Shown here one piece after another: positions 36,092 to 46,646 of a stretch of DNA of 64,000 bases. Origin of the DNA: Euphorbia lathyris (Eukaryota; Streptophyta; Magnoliopsida; Malpighiales; Euphorbiaceae); the NCBI RefSeq assembly GCF_963576675.1, contig NC_088915.1:30657501-30721500 (forward strand). The letters run 5' to 3'. Every line of letters starts with the position of its first letter. Within the stretch, counting starts at the first letter, position 1. A program made the position numbers and the translations under genes. Under the pieces are notes generated by a model. That model had not been told where the DNA came from and did no database searches. It worked only from the letters and a program-made list of their open reading frames with translations.

Positions 36092-36264
36092 TAAAAATAA
36101 TTTTAAATTAGTTATATATATTTAATATATATAAATATTATTTATTTATTTATTACATCATCCGGTTCGACCAATCCGAACCATCCGGTCCGACCAAGTG
36201 ACCCGTGATCCAGTTACCAATCCGGTTTGATGTCCTGTCCGGTTCTGATAACATTGCTGAAAAG

Positions 36265-37480
36265 GCAGCCTTTTACAAAAACAAAGAATCTCTGCTTTTT
36301 TGAAAAATTGCAAACAACAAACCGTAACAGCAAACAGTAAATAGCAACAGCAAACAGTACGTAAAACAAACACGTCCACAACAGGGATATCCAAATTTAA
36401 ACCCGTATAGAATGGACTGAAATGGGTCATGCTAGCAATTAAGGAGGACTCTCTCAAGTTCAATTGTTGTGCGGCTATATATATCAACCCTTTTCCCCTC
36501 TCCATTCTACTCTGCCTCCACTTTCCCTTCCTTATCAACGGTTTAACTGTTAGGGTTTCTTCTTAATTTGTTTTGTACGGTTTCTTGTGATGATAGATGC
36601 AGAGGAAGAAAGATTGCAGTGATGAAGCAATTATTCGTGGACAAGAGTTTCTGATCTGAGACTCTTCTTCTCAGAAATTGAAGATTAACCCCTTGGCTGT
36701 CTGATCACATTTCTTCTCTCTGTATTGCTCATTCCTTCTCTCCTGTTTTCTTTCCTTTTTGTTGTTCAATCTTAGATGTGGCTTATGATGATAATTTTAT
36801 TACCTTAGCGGATTTCAGTGAGATAACTTTATTTGTCCATGATCTGGTTGTTACTAGGAAATTGATTTTCATTTTGATTGAGTGAAATCCAACTTTTGTT
36901 TTTTGGATCTGGATTTGCTATGATGAGGTCAAGCACTTAATTGTGTGTCGGGTAGTGGATGAATGCTGTTTTTGTTGTTCGCCGTGAACCCTCTTTATTT
37001 AACGACTTCTCCTTCCACTGAGCACTGATCGAGTTCTTAGTGTAATTTTTGTTTCAATTTTTAATTTTCAATCTGATTATTTAAAAAGATAGGTTGCGCC
37101 CATTACCAATTCTGGGGGATATCTCTTGGCATAATGGCTCGGGTGCTATGCTTTAAATGTGGTTTATCCTGATTTTTGGCTTTCCTTATTCATGTCATCT
37201 AAACACCACAAAAATTCTGTTTTTATAAATTCATGTCATCCCAATGAGGAAGAAATCCCATAAGATAGGAAGTGCCGTATGACACTTTAATACACAGCTG
37301 CTATTCTTTTCCGCAATTACAATCCTCCAATTACCCTATATCTAATCTGATTCGGATTTGTTCCGTTTTCAGATTGGATTAAGTGATTTGGCAGGGGAGG
37401 TGTAGGATTTGGTGTGGAGCTGTGTGGGTGATTTGAAACGGGTCTCCTGAGGGTTAGTTGTTTAATTTGTATTGAATTGA
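36265..37480 (+). promoter_or_regulatory. Promoter-like and leader region upstream of snoRNAs
   Basis: A TATA-like 'gctatatatatca' (36470-36482), a C/T-rich leader and 'gttagggtttc' (36550-36560, telo-box) suggest a Pol II promoter of the ribosomal-protein/snoRNA type. A 20-codon ORF at 36598-36660 is the only coding hint. The region to 37480 is otherwise noncoding and may be the precursor or host transcript of the snoRNAs. It has no paired ends. Confidence 0.45.
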
Positions 37481-37629
37481 AGGGCTGATGCCACGTTGCC
37501 GGTAGCCCTGTTGCAGTGACCGGTGATGCTACGATTGGTCCGATATAAATTTGATGTTTCGCTTTCCTGATAGGAATCTGTGGAAGTGATTCCAGTCGAT
37601 CCACAGAGCCGATTAAAGCGATTACATTT
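37481..37629 (+). ncRNA. H/ACA-like snoRNA
   Basis: Two hairpins, a hinge and a tail box fit H/ACA architecture, which guides pseudouridylation. 5' hairpin: lower stem gggctgat with attggtcc (G-U rich), pocket, upper stem ccggt/accgg. H box: atataa (37543-37548). 3' hairpin: lower stem tcgcttt (37559-37565) with aaagcga (37615-37621), pocket, upper stem tctgtgga/tccacaga (37577-37584, 37600-37607). ACA at 37624-37626, three bases from the inferred end. The target uridines were not worked out. A C/D snoRNA begins 25 bases downstream, which supports a polycistronic plant cluster. Confidence 0.72.
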
Positions 37630-37654
37630 TATCATATTTTGGGGTGAAATGAGT

Positions 37655-37741
37655 GAAGCCAATGATGATTTCTTTTGTTTAGTTGGAATTACCGGCTGAA
37701 TTAATTTTGATGTCAATTTTAGACTGGCTTTCTGAGGCTTC
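37655..37741 (+). ncRNA. Box C/D snoRNA, snR77/snoR77Y-like, 18S guide
   Basis: Terminal stem gaagcc (37655-37660) with ggcttc (37736-37741). C box atgatga (37662-37668), D' ctga (37696-37699), C' tgatgtc (37708-37714), D ctga (37732-37735). The 14 bases before the last base in front of D' (agttggaattaccg, 37681-37694) pair with the universal 18S rRNA segment containing cggtaattccagct, with one G-U pair. Counting five bases up from D' points at the U after CGG, the residue methylated in yeast by snR77 (Um578) and in Arabidopsis by snoR77Y (from memory). The D-box guide target was not identified. Confidence 0.85.
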
Positions 37742-38277
37742 TTGTATATGAATTAGATGTGTTTGTGTTACTTTTCATAATAACACTAAAACAGCCATGA
37801 ATCAAAATTTACTTGTTTTTTAAAATTAAATTATGTCTGTGTTGACACGGAATAATTTCATTGGAGCTAGCAAAAGTTTTTAAATCTTTAATGCTAATTG
37901 TTTGGCATGATAGTATACAAAAAGTAGATAAAATGAAATACTCAATTGTAAATGTCACTGAATTTTTTAGGCTTTTGTTTCGCAAAAGGTATTCCTATTT
38001 ATGCTTAAATGGGGTTCTTGGAAGGCTAATGTTGTGAGGATATGTTTTTACTTAGAAGAGCTCATTTTTCTTTTCTAATCCTGCTGTTATGATCTTGGTG
38101 ATTGAAATGGTAATGTCATTTCTTGTTTATTGATTGCTTTCAAATCATATTCTGTAATTCATGCACGAATAAGAAGATTTTATTAGGTATGAACAAAGAT
38201 TTACTATTGGATCACGTAAAAACAGACAAAATGACAATTGTAAAAAATTTCTTCATCATGTGCATCTTTGATTTTTG
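37742..38277. other. Noncoding DNA downstream of the snoRNAs
   Basis: AT-rich; no further snoRNA boxes with a closing stem were found by eye. Confidence 0.4.
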
Positions 38278-38650
38278 GCTTAATACATCATTTGCTCTCT
38301 AAACGTGTCCAAAAAACTTGATTGGCCCCTGAACTTTTAAAGTGTTCCGATTAAAAAGGAAGTTATTGCTTGTTTAACTATACAACTTGTTTTCTCTAAT
38401 ATTAGAATCGTACACTCCGATTTTGGTCGTTTTACTTTTTTTAAGACTTGTGGAATACATCTATGCATTTAACTTACTTTTTTTATGACTGAGTGATTAA
38501 TTGATTACATTTTACGCAATTTCAGAGGGCTAACTGAACATTTTATGCAAGTTCAAGGAGTTATCGGAACACTTTGAAAGTTTAGTGGGCCAATCAAGCT
38601 TTTTGAACAAGTTCAGGAGACAAATGATGTATTAAGCGTATTAAGCCTTG
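38278..38650. mobile_element. Foldback MITE (ends gcttaatacatcattt)
   Basis: The left end 'ggcttaatacatcatttg...cttgattggcccctgaac' and the reverse complement of the right end '...gcttgattggcccactaaac' share about 75 bp. The interior contains a second short inverted segment. Similar ends occur at 57466-57765. Noncoding. Confidence 0.7.
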
Positions 38651-40056
38651 ATTTTTGGAATGGAATGTATATTTTCTTACGAATTGCTACATCAATTCGC
38701 ATCTATGAATGTTGCAATTCTATGCATTATAACTACATTTGGTTTTTTTTTTTCTATTCAGTTTCATCAGATACGTTATTATCATTTGTTTTGTTTTGAT
38801 GATCAGCTTCATTTTTGTTGACTTCAACCTGTAGCTCAAGTCGACACAAATGAAGTTCATCGTCAAAATAAAGCATATGATGATAACAAATCTGATTGAA
38901 CTAATGAATAAAAAGCCAAATATAGTAACGAATGCATATAATTGCATTTCTAATACCTCAGTGTAGCCCAAGCTGCAGATGTTTACACACTTGAACCAAA
39001 TCAATACACTAAACCAGAAACCAATCACAATAAAACTTGTCAATGAAAACAACAGATTGCATCTATATGCAAGTATTGTGGAAAAGAATTGGTCATGGAA
39101 GCTTTTTGCTACAAGAAAATCAATTTTTTTTCTAGGATACAAGTCAAATTATTGTAATATTGTAGCTAAATCAAGTTACGTGCAAGCAAACATTAAGGTA
39201 GACTATCAAGCTTATCACGTGAAGATCAAATTATCGATCAAATGGAGGATGAAAGGGAGCTTTACATGCTAACTAATGCTGAACTTTGATAATAATAAAA
39301 AAAACATGCCCTTAATTGAGATTAAAGATTCCTTCACTTGAGTTGATTAGAGGACTCTTATCAGCAACTTCATCTACCAGTAATCAGGAATGTTTCAATT
39401 GTGGCTAGTGTAAGGTGGAGTTTCACCACAGCCAAACTCAACTCCAAGCATTGGCAAAACTATGAGAAGGTTTCCGCATCGAGTGGCGAATGAGACATAT
39501 CAACATACATTAATGGTATAGGCCGAGCTGGTATAAGCAATACTACAGGGGACAGGGACTACTTTGGACGTTGGATTTTCGTCGTCCCATGGGTTAGTCG
39601 ACATTGGCTTAGGCGATTCACTCTAGTCCACTACGTACTAGTAGAGTCGGGCAATCGACCTTTGTGAAGGAAGGTGAATGTCTCCATAGGGTGGAACTTT
39701 ATGGACACTATGGGTTCCGGAGTTAGCTCATAGAGCGTGTTCCTTTTAGGATGAGGTTTAACCACAGGGAGTCTTATTAGGATGAAATACTGATAGACGC
39801 ATTGACGGGACACTTAAAGTAGATAGACCCTTTCGGTAAAGGGGATAGACCCCTTCAATAGGAATTGGTTGGTCGAGACTTAGGGAAGTCTTGGTGCCTT
39901 ACGGGGTTTTGGCCTGACCTCTTTTTTTGTTTATACAAATCTTAAGTTAATAAAAAGAAAATTTAATTAATTATTTGTTTGACCAAGAAGAACCAAATAA
40001 ATATCAAACATTTGCCGCAATTTGCATAGAATGAAGCAACTATAAGTTATATACTT
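38651..40056. other. Intergenic DNA with an unusual G+C-richer block
   Basis: 38651-39300 is AT-rich with no supported gene. 39330-39910 is visibly less AT-rich ('gtccactacgtactagtagag', 'aaaggggatagacccc') and may be the noncoding part of an unrecognised retroelement; no ORF, terminal repeats or organelle similarity was recognised. Confidence 0.35.
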
Positions 40057-40486
40057 GTGCAAACGAGCCAAATCTAGACTGAATAGGGGTAGGCTTGACT
40101 CGATTCGAGAAGTTCGAAGATCGGGCTCGGTTCGAGCTCGGAGCTCGCCGAGCTTGGTATTTTGGAGCTCGGCTCAAGCTCGAAGCTCGTGGAGTAGCTC
40201 GTTTTGAATATACTTAATTAACATTTTATTATCTAAAAGCAACCTTCTAACAAAGGAATACCAAATTTAAACTCCAAAAAACGAATATAATATATAATCT
40301 ACAACAATTTAAGTAACGAGATTAAACAAATTCGAATTTAATATGTAGTCTATAATCATATAGTTTCAAATTGAGTTTTGGGCCAAACATTTACGTGTAG
40401 TACAAAGTTACTAATTAAAAAAACTAATGAAAATTTACAAAATTAAAATGTATTTAAATTAAAAAATAAAAATCAATAATATATAT

Positions 40487-41886
40487 TGTTGAAACACCTT
40501 TCCACGGGATTTTGATTTGACAAAATTATTTAAGTTAATCCCATGATCAAAACAATTAAATTTATGTGCTTTGATTTAATTGTACTAATGTGTTTGTTCA
40601 ATGTTGAGTATAATTATAAATAAGAACAGAAATAAAAAGTAAGACAGGACGAAATCAGCATGAGACACAGCACAAGCTGAGTAGAAGTATAACTCAGTAT
40701 CATAGAAGATAAGTCTTCCTCAAAACAAACGCTTGTAGACGAAGCTGACCGAAAACGCTGAGTGAAACGTTACTCAGTCTCCGATAGAAATAAAGAACAA
40801 AGGCAACGTCAACAAAGGCAAGCTGAGTGCTCGTCAGGACAGCGCGAATGATCCGTTTGCTAAAAGACAAGATCCGAAAACTGTCTGCGCCAATACAGAA
40901 GCTTTGGAATTACGCCCAAAGACCTTTTCGAGATACATGGGTCAACTGGCATCTAGGTAAAGGACGAAACTGGCGCTAGAAGACGAATCTGGAGGAAGAA
41001 GACAAGCCTGACGCCTGCTAATTTCAGACGACAGGATTGGCCTGCAAAACTGTATGCTGACCAGTGAATGATGCAAGAAGACCGTTTGGATTTCAACGGA
41101 TAGATCCGAATTCAAATGATTAAGCCATCAGATTTCACTATAAAAGGACAAGTTCATCTCTTGGATCCTTTGCCGAAGTACAAAAAGAAAAGAGCATACA
41201 TACAAAGCACATTCAAACAAGAAAAGAAAATCTTACACCAAATTTCCTATCTTTGTGTAAAAGTCTAGATTGAATTTGTATTCATCTAAAGTGTTCTTCA
41301 TCTAAAAAGAACAAATTTGTATCAATTGTAAAGATTGAGAGAGTGGTGCTGAGTACTCGGTTTTAGTACTCAGCGGTAGAGAAAATCTAAGTGTTCGGTT
41401 ATAGCGCTTAGTGGGGTTGAGTAGACGAATAGAGGACGGTACTCTTGCATACTCAATTGCTTTGTAAACGGTTTGTGCTCTACCTTTAAAGAGCTCAGTA
41501 TTGGATTGAAAAAGCCCGGAAGGATTCTGGGGACTGGACGTAGGCGGTGAGGCTGAACCAGGATAAGTCTGCTGAGTAATTTCTAACCCTTTCTCTCAAT
41601 ATATATATGTATGTGTTGCTTGCTTAAATTACTCAGGATATAAATTGTATAAGCTGACACTGAGTAATCAGAGTGCTGAGTTGGAAGCTGACCTAAGTGT
41701 TAATTCCCAACTCGCAAGTAAAACGGTTCTAGTCAGCCTCTGACTAAAGCTGTCTTACATCTCTCTCGGCCGTGCTGACCAAAACTGAGTTAAGTAATTT
41801 AAAGAATTGATTTAGTCAGCATAATTAAGCGAAAAAGTTACATTAGTTCCTAACCCCCCCTTGGAACTAATTACACGGGACCAACA
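40487..41886 (+). repeat. Copia-2 5' LTR (1400 bp)
   Basis: TG...CA termini. A perfect 10-bp stem-loop (gctgagtact, loop cggtttt, agtactcagc) is at 41348-41374, followed by a weaker related one near 41386. GCTGA/CTGAG words are very frequent. Confidence 0.95.
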
Positions 41887-41887
41887 A

Positions 41888-41899
41888 GTGGTATCAGAG
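41888..41899 (+). other. Copia-2 primer-binding site (tRNA-iMet)
   Basis: tggtatcagagc, two bases after the 5' LTR, complements the 3' end of plant initiator methionine tRNA. Confidence 0.9.
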
Positions 41900-41950
41900 C
41901 CTAAAAGCTCACTACTTAAAGATAAAACTATCTTGAGCTGATCCCTGTAA

Positions 41951-44900
41951 ATGGCTGAGAACAGCACTCGTTTCCTTCCAGGAAATCAGACAACACAAAT
42001 ACTCCCTGAGGGATTATCAATTAGTCGGCCTCCCTTGTTCTTTGGATCAAACTATACATTCTGGAAGAACTGGATGAAATTTTTATTCAAGCCACAAACA
42101 TGAGTGCATGGCTTGCAATAGTCCAAGGCCCGTTTGTGCCTTTCAAAATAGTAAATAACGAGAAAGTCGTTAAGAGTGAAACTGAGTGGTCAGAGGATGA
42201 CTTTAGAAAACTACAAAATAACGCTTCGGCTATCAATATGCTTCACTGTGCTTTAGATGCTGCAGAGTACAACAAAATTTCAGGTTGTGAGTCAGCATAG
42301 GAAATATGGAAGAAGCTGGAAGTGACCTATGAAGGCACCAGCAAGGTCAAGGAATCAAAGGTGAACCAACACATGAGACTATATGAGCTGTTCGAGATGA
42401 ATGACAATGAGGACATCTCTGAAATGAACGCTAGATTCACCAACATCATAAATGAGCTGAAAAGACTCAGCAAGAACTTCACAGAAGAAGAGCAGGTGAA
42501 GAAAATCTTGAGAAGTCTACCCAAGAGCTGGCAAGTTAAGAAGACAGCTGTGGAAGAGGCTCAGGACCTGACCACATACAAATATGATGAGCTGATCGGA
42601 TCTCTGCTGACCCACGAGATCTCCATGAAAAACTTTGAAGCTAAAGAAAAGTCAGAAGACAAGAAACAAAAATCACTTGTCATGAAAGCTGACTCAACCG
42701 AAGCTGACTCATCGGATGATGAGGAGATGGCCATGTTTACCAGGAAAATGAAGAAGCTGTTCAGAAAGAATGACAAGAACAGCAAAAGGCCATTCAGACG
42801 AAGCGATAAATATAAAGCTGAGTCAAGTGACATCAGATACAAAAAGGGCAGCTCCAAGCCTGTCACATGCTTTGAATGCCATCAAACTGGGCACATTAAA
42901 TCAAGCTGCCCCACACTGAAGAAAGATAAGAAAGGTAGCAGAAAAGCTATGGTGGCAACGTGGAGCGATAGTGATGAGTCAACCTCATCAGAAGCTGATG
43001 CCACTGAGTCGGTGAACATATGTTTCATGGCTGACGAAGCTGCTGACCTATGCCAATCTGAGCAAGCTGACCCCTCAGATGGTTCTGACCAAGAGGAACA
43101 CTCCAGCCTGAGATGCGTGGAGAAGTCAAAGCTTTGGTATATTGACAGCGCATGCTCGAGGCACATGACTGGTGATGAAACTCAGTTCATCACACTTGAG
43201 CATAAACAAGGTGGAAGTGTAAGCTTCAGAGACAACAAAAAGGGTAAGATAGTAGGTGTAGGTACTATCGGAGGTAACCCTACTATTGAGTCAGTCTCCT
43301 TAGTTAGGGGTCTCAAATATAACCTATTGAGCGTGGCTCAGCTGTGTGACAGCGGTAGAAAGGTTGTATTTGATGCCACTGAGTGTCGAATACTCAAGGG
43401 AAAAACAAACGATTTGATTTTAACTGCTCCTCGTGTTGACAATGTCTACATGTTGAGTTTAGAAAAGGATTTTTCGAAAAACATATGCTTAGTGTCAAAG
43501 GATGATAACTTCTGGCTATGGCATAGGAGACTTGGTCATGTAAGCATGGACCTCCTTGCCAAATTAGCAAGAAAGCAATTAGTTGAGGGTTGCCCAAACT
43601 TAGATTTGAGAAAGATCAATTATGTAATGCTTTTCAGCAAGGTAAACAAACCAAAAAGTCTTTTCAAAGTAAAAACATAGTCTCAACCAAGCGTCCATTG
43701 GAATTACTACACTTGGATCTTTTCGGACCTGTCCATTCACTCAGCTTGGGCGATAAGAGATTTTCCTTGGTCATTGTAGACGATTTCTCTCGGTACACTT
43801 GGGTCATCTTGCTGAGTAGCAAGGATGAAGCTTTTGAGATGTTCTCAACACTGATCAGAAAACTTGAAAATGACAAAGATTTAAAATTAGCTCACATCTG
43901 TAATGATAATGGCGAAGAATTCAAAAACCAACAGTTTGATGAATTCTGTGAAGTCAGCGGCATTGACCACAATTTTTCTGCTCCTAGAACTCCTCAACAA
44001 AATGGGGTTGTTGAAAGGAAGAACAGAACACTAGTTGAAATATCTAGGACAATGCTGAGTGAGAATAGGATTCCAAAGTATTTCTGGGAGAAGCTGTCAA
44101 CACAGCATGCTATATACTCAATAGGGCTTTAGTTAGACCTATTCTTAAGAAAAACCCCTACGAACTTTGGAAAGGACGAAAGCCCAATATTGGATACTTT
44201 CGTGCTTTGGGTCGTAAATGCTTTATACTCAATACGAAAGACAACCTTGCCAAATTTGATTCTAAAGCTGATGAAGCGATCTTTCTAGGGTACTCAACTA
44301 ACAATAAAGCATATAGGGTGTTCAATAAACGAACTCAAGTCGTAGAAGAGTCTGTCCATATCGAGTTCGATGAAACTGACCCTGCAGGTAAGTCAAGTCA
44401 GTCTGGCGAAGATGACCCAGGCTCAGCTTCCGCTGACCAAAATGGAGCCGCTGAGTCATTACCACACGGGCTGACCAAAGGTAAAAACGAACATGAAATT
44501 ACCTTTGCTGACCAATCTAAAACTGCAGAGATTGTTGAAACACCTGATGCTGACAACTCAACATTACCCAAAGAGATCAAAATTCCAAGAGGACACTCGG
44601 AGAAGTCCATTCTTGATGCTGCTGAGAACAACCCGATGACGAGAAATCAACTCAGGAGATATCTTAGCAATGTTGCGTTCGTCTCAGTCCATGAACCAAA
44701 GAATTTCACTGAAGCTGAGCACGATGAATTCTGGATCAATGCTATGCAATCTTTAGAAACAAACTAGATGAGCAAGGCAATGTAGTCAGGAACAAAGCCC
44801 GACTTGTAGCCCAAGGCTATAGTCAGCAAGAGGGCATTGACTATGGTGAGACATTTGCTCCCGTTGCTAGGTTAGAGGCTATACGAATATTATGTGCATA

Positions 44901-46137
44901 TGCTAGTTTCATGAACTTCAAACTATATCAAATGGATGTCAAAGGTGCTTTTCTTAATGGATTTATAAACGAAGAGGTATATGTTAGTCAGCCTCCAGGG
45001 TTTGAAGACCCAAAATTTCCAAACCACGTTTATAAACTCAAGAAGGCCATGTACGGCCTGAAATAAGCACCACGTGTTTGGTACGAGAGGTTGACCAGTT
45101 TCCTGCTGACCAGGAACTATGTCAGAGGCAAAGTTGACACAACTTTATTCATTAAGAAAAAGGGTAAAAATACCCCGCTGGCACAAATTTACGTAGATTA
45201 TATAATCTTTGGTGCTACTGATGAATCTATGTGCAAAGAATTTAGTAAACAGATGCAAACTGAGTTCGAGATGTCAATGATGGGGGAACTCAACTTCTTC
45301 CTTGGACTACAAATTAAGCAAGGGAAGAACGACATCTTCATCAGTCAGTCTAAGTATGCCACAGAAATGTTAAAGAAATTCGATATGGAAGAATGTAAGC
45401 CCATATCTACCCCAATGGGTACTGACACTGTCCTTTGCACTGACGAGAAAGGTAAGTCAGTAGACAGTAAGTTGTACCGAGGTATGATTGGCTCTCTACT
45501 TTATCTTACTGCTAGTAGGCCTGACATTCAGTACTCAGTATGTTATTGAGCAAGATACCAAGCTGACCCCAGGGAATCTCACCTTATAGCTGTAAAAAGA
45601 ATTTTTAGATATTTGTAGAGCTCAGTTAATGCAGGTTTATGGTATCCAAATACAAATGATTTCACACTCATTGGATACACTGATGCTGACTATGGACGAG
45701 ATAAGCTAGAGCGTAAGAGTACTACAGGAGGGTGTCACTTCCTTGGAAGCTGTCTAGTATCTTGGTTTAGCAAGAAGCAATCTTCAGTGGCCCTATCAAC
45801 AACTGAAGCTGAGTACATTGCTGCTGGAAGCTGTGTGGCACAAGTTCTATGGATTAAGCAACAACTGGAGGATTATAGAGTAAAAACTGAAACAATCGAA
45901 GTCAAATGCGACAACAAGAGTGTCATTGACTTATCCAAGAATCCAATCCAACACAGTAGGATGAAGCATGTCAGCATTCGGCATCACTTCATTAGATACC
46001 ATGTACTCAAAGGTGAAATCAAGCTGACCTATGTACCAACCGATGAACAGCTTGTGGATATCTTTACAAAGCCTCTGGCTCGTGAGCAATTTAACATACT
46101 AAGGGAAGCTATCGGTATGTCTAATCCTCTTCAATAA
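41951..46137 (+). pseudogene. Copia-2 gag-pol, disrupted
   Basis: Starts at the ATG at 41951. Gag is frameshifted near 42080 and has a TAG at 42298, then continues (42301 on) with the CCHC knuckle CFECHQTGHIKSSC and the protease site DSACSRHMTG. A 1-base deletion near 43605 breaks the integrase zinc domain (WHRRLGHV; the CxxC partner reads CNAFQQGK). The integrase core has LDLFGPV, CNDNGEEF and GVVERKNRT, and is frameshifted near 44100. A deletion around 44755 removes the start of RT. RT then reads [20 protein letters not shown], an AMYGLK-stop, and a YVDY in place of YVDD. RNase H has GYTDADYGRD and STTEAEYIAA, with stops at 45548 and 45618, and ends at 46137 (GMSNPLQ). All enzyme domains are recognisable but none is intact in one frame. 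Confidence 0.93.
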
Positions 46138-46646
46138 AATTCTACGTTTAATTGAATGTTGAGTGATTGTCATGCTGAGTAAGTTGTGTTTAATTAGTAA
46201 CTATTGCATGCTGAGCTAATATGAAATACATAGAATCACCTTGTGCTGAGTAAACATATATACTGAGTGCTTATCATAAGCTGAGTTACTAAGCACACAA
46301 ATACTTCTTCTACGTAAAACTAGGCACTCAGAATGACAAAAACGTTTAGCATTCTAGATACTGAGTAAAAGCCAGTGAAATCAATAAATGCTAGCACACA
46401 CATTAAATAGCCACCTAGGATGATGTAAGCGCAATAATTAGAAAACACATGCGCCGAATGTGTCATAAATGCCAGGGATAATTGTCGATTGATCATCTCG
46501 AGGTCAAACCGCCATTCCGACGTATCATATCAACTCGGAATCTCTATAAATAGTGGACGATTCCCCACTAAACTCTCTTTACGCTTGAAATCTTTGGCAT
46601 TCAATCTCTCAAATCCCAAAATCCTCTCAAATTCCTTCAAAGAATC
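46138..46646 (+). other. Copia-2 spacer between pol and the downstream ORF
   Basis: About 500 noncoding bases, rich in CTGAG words. A TATA-like 'ctctataaatag' is at 46542, about 100 bases before the ORF's ATG, suggesting a possible internal promoter or spliced subgenomic RNA. Confidence 0.45.

Larger units (their letters stand above)
29951..36256. mobile_element. hAT-like non-autonomous element carrying Copia-1
   Basis: The TIR caatgttatcag starts at 29951 and its complement ctgataacattg ends at 36256. The 8-bp duplication ctgaaaag is perfect on both sides (29943-29950, 36257-36264). Without the Copia insertion it is about 960 bp long. The interior has GGTCCG/CCGGAC-rich subterminal sequence and three ~45-bp repeats with 'gggcgggct' (30132-30250). 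No transposase is present, so it depends on a hAT transposase elsewhere. Confidence 0.85.

Noticed and set aside
36588..36660. C-box-like tgatgat/gtgatgaa motifs as a second C/D snoRNA
   Set aside because: D-box-like CTGA occurs downstream but no terminal stem can be formed and no rRNA complement was seen.
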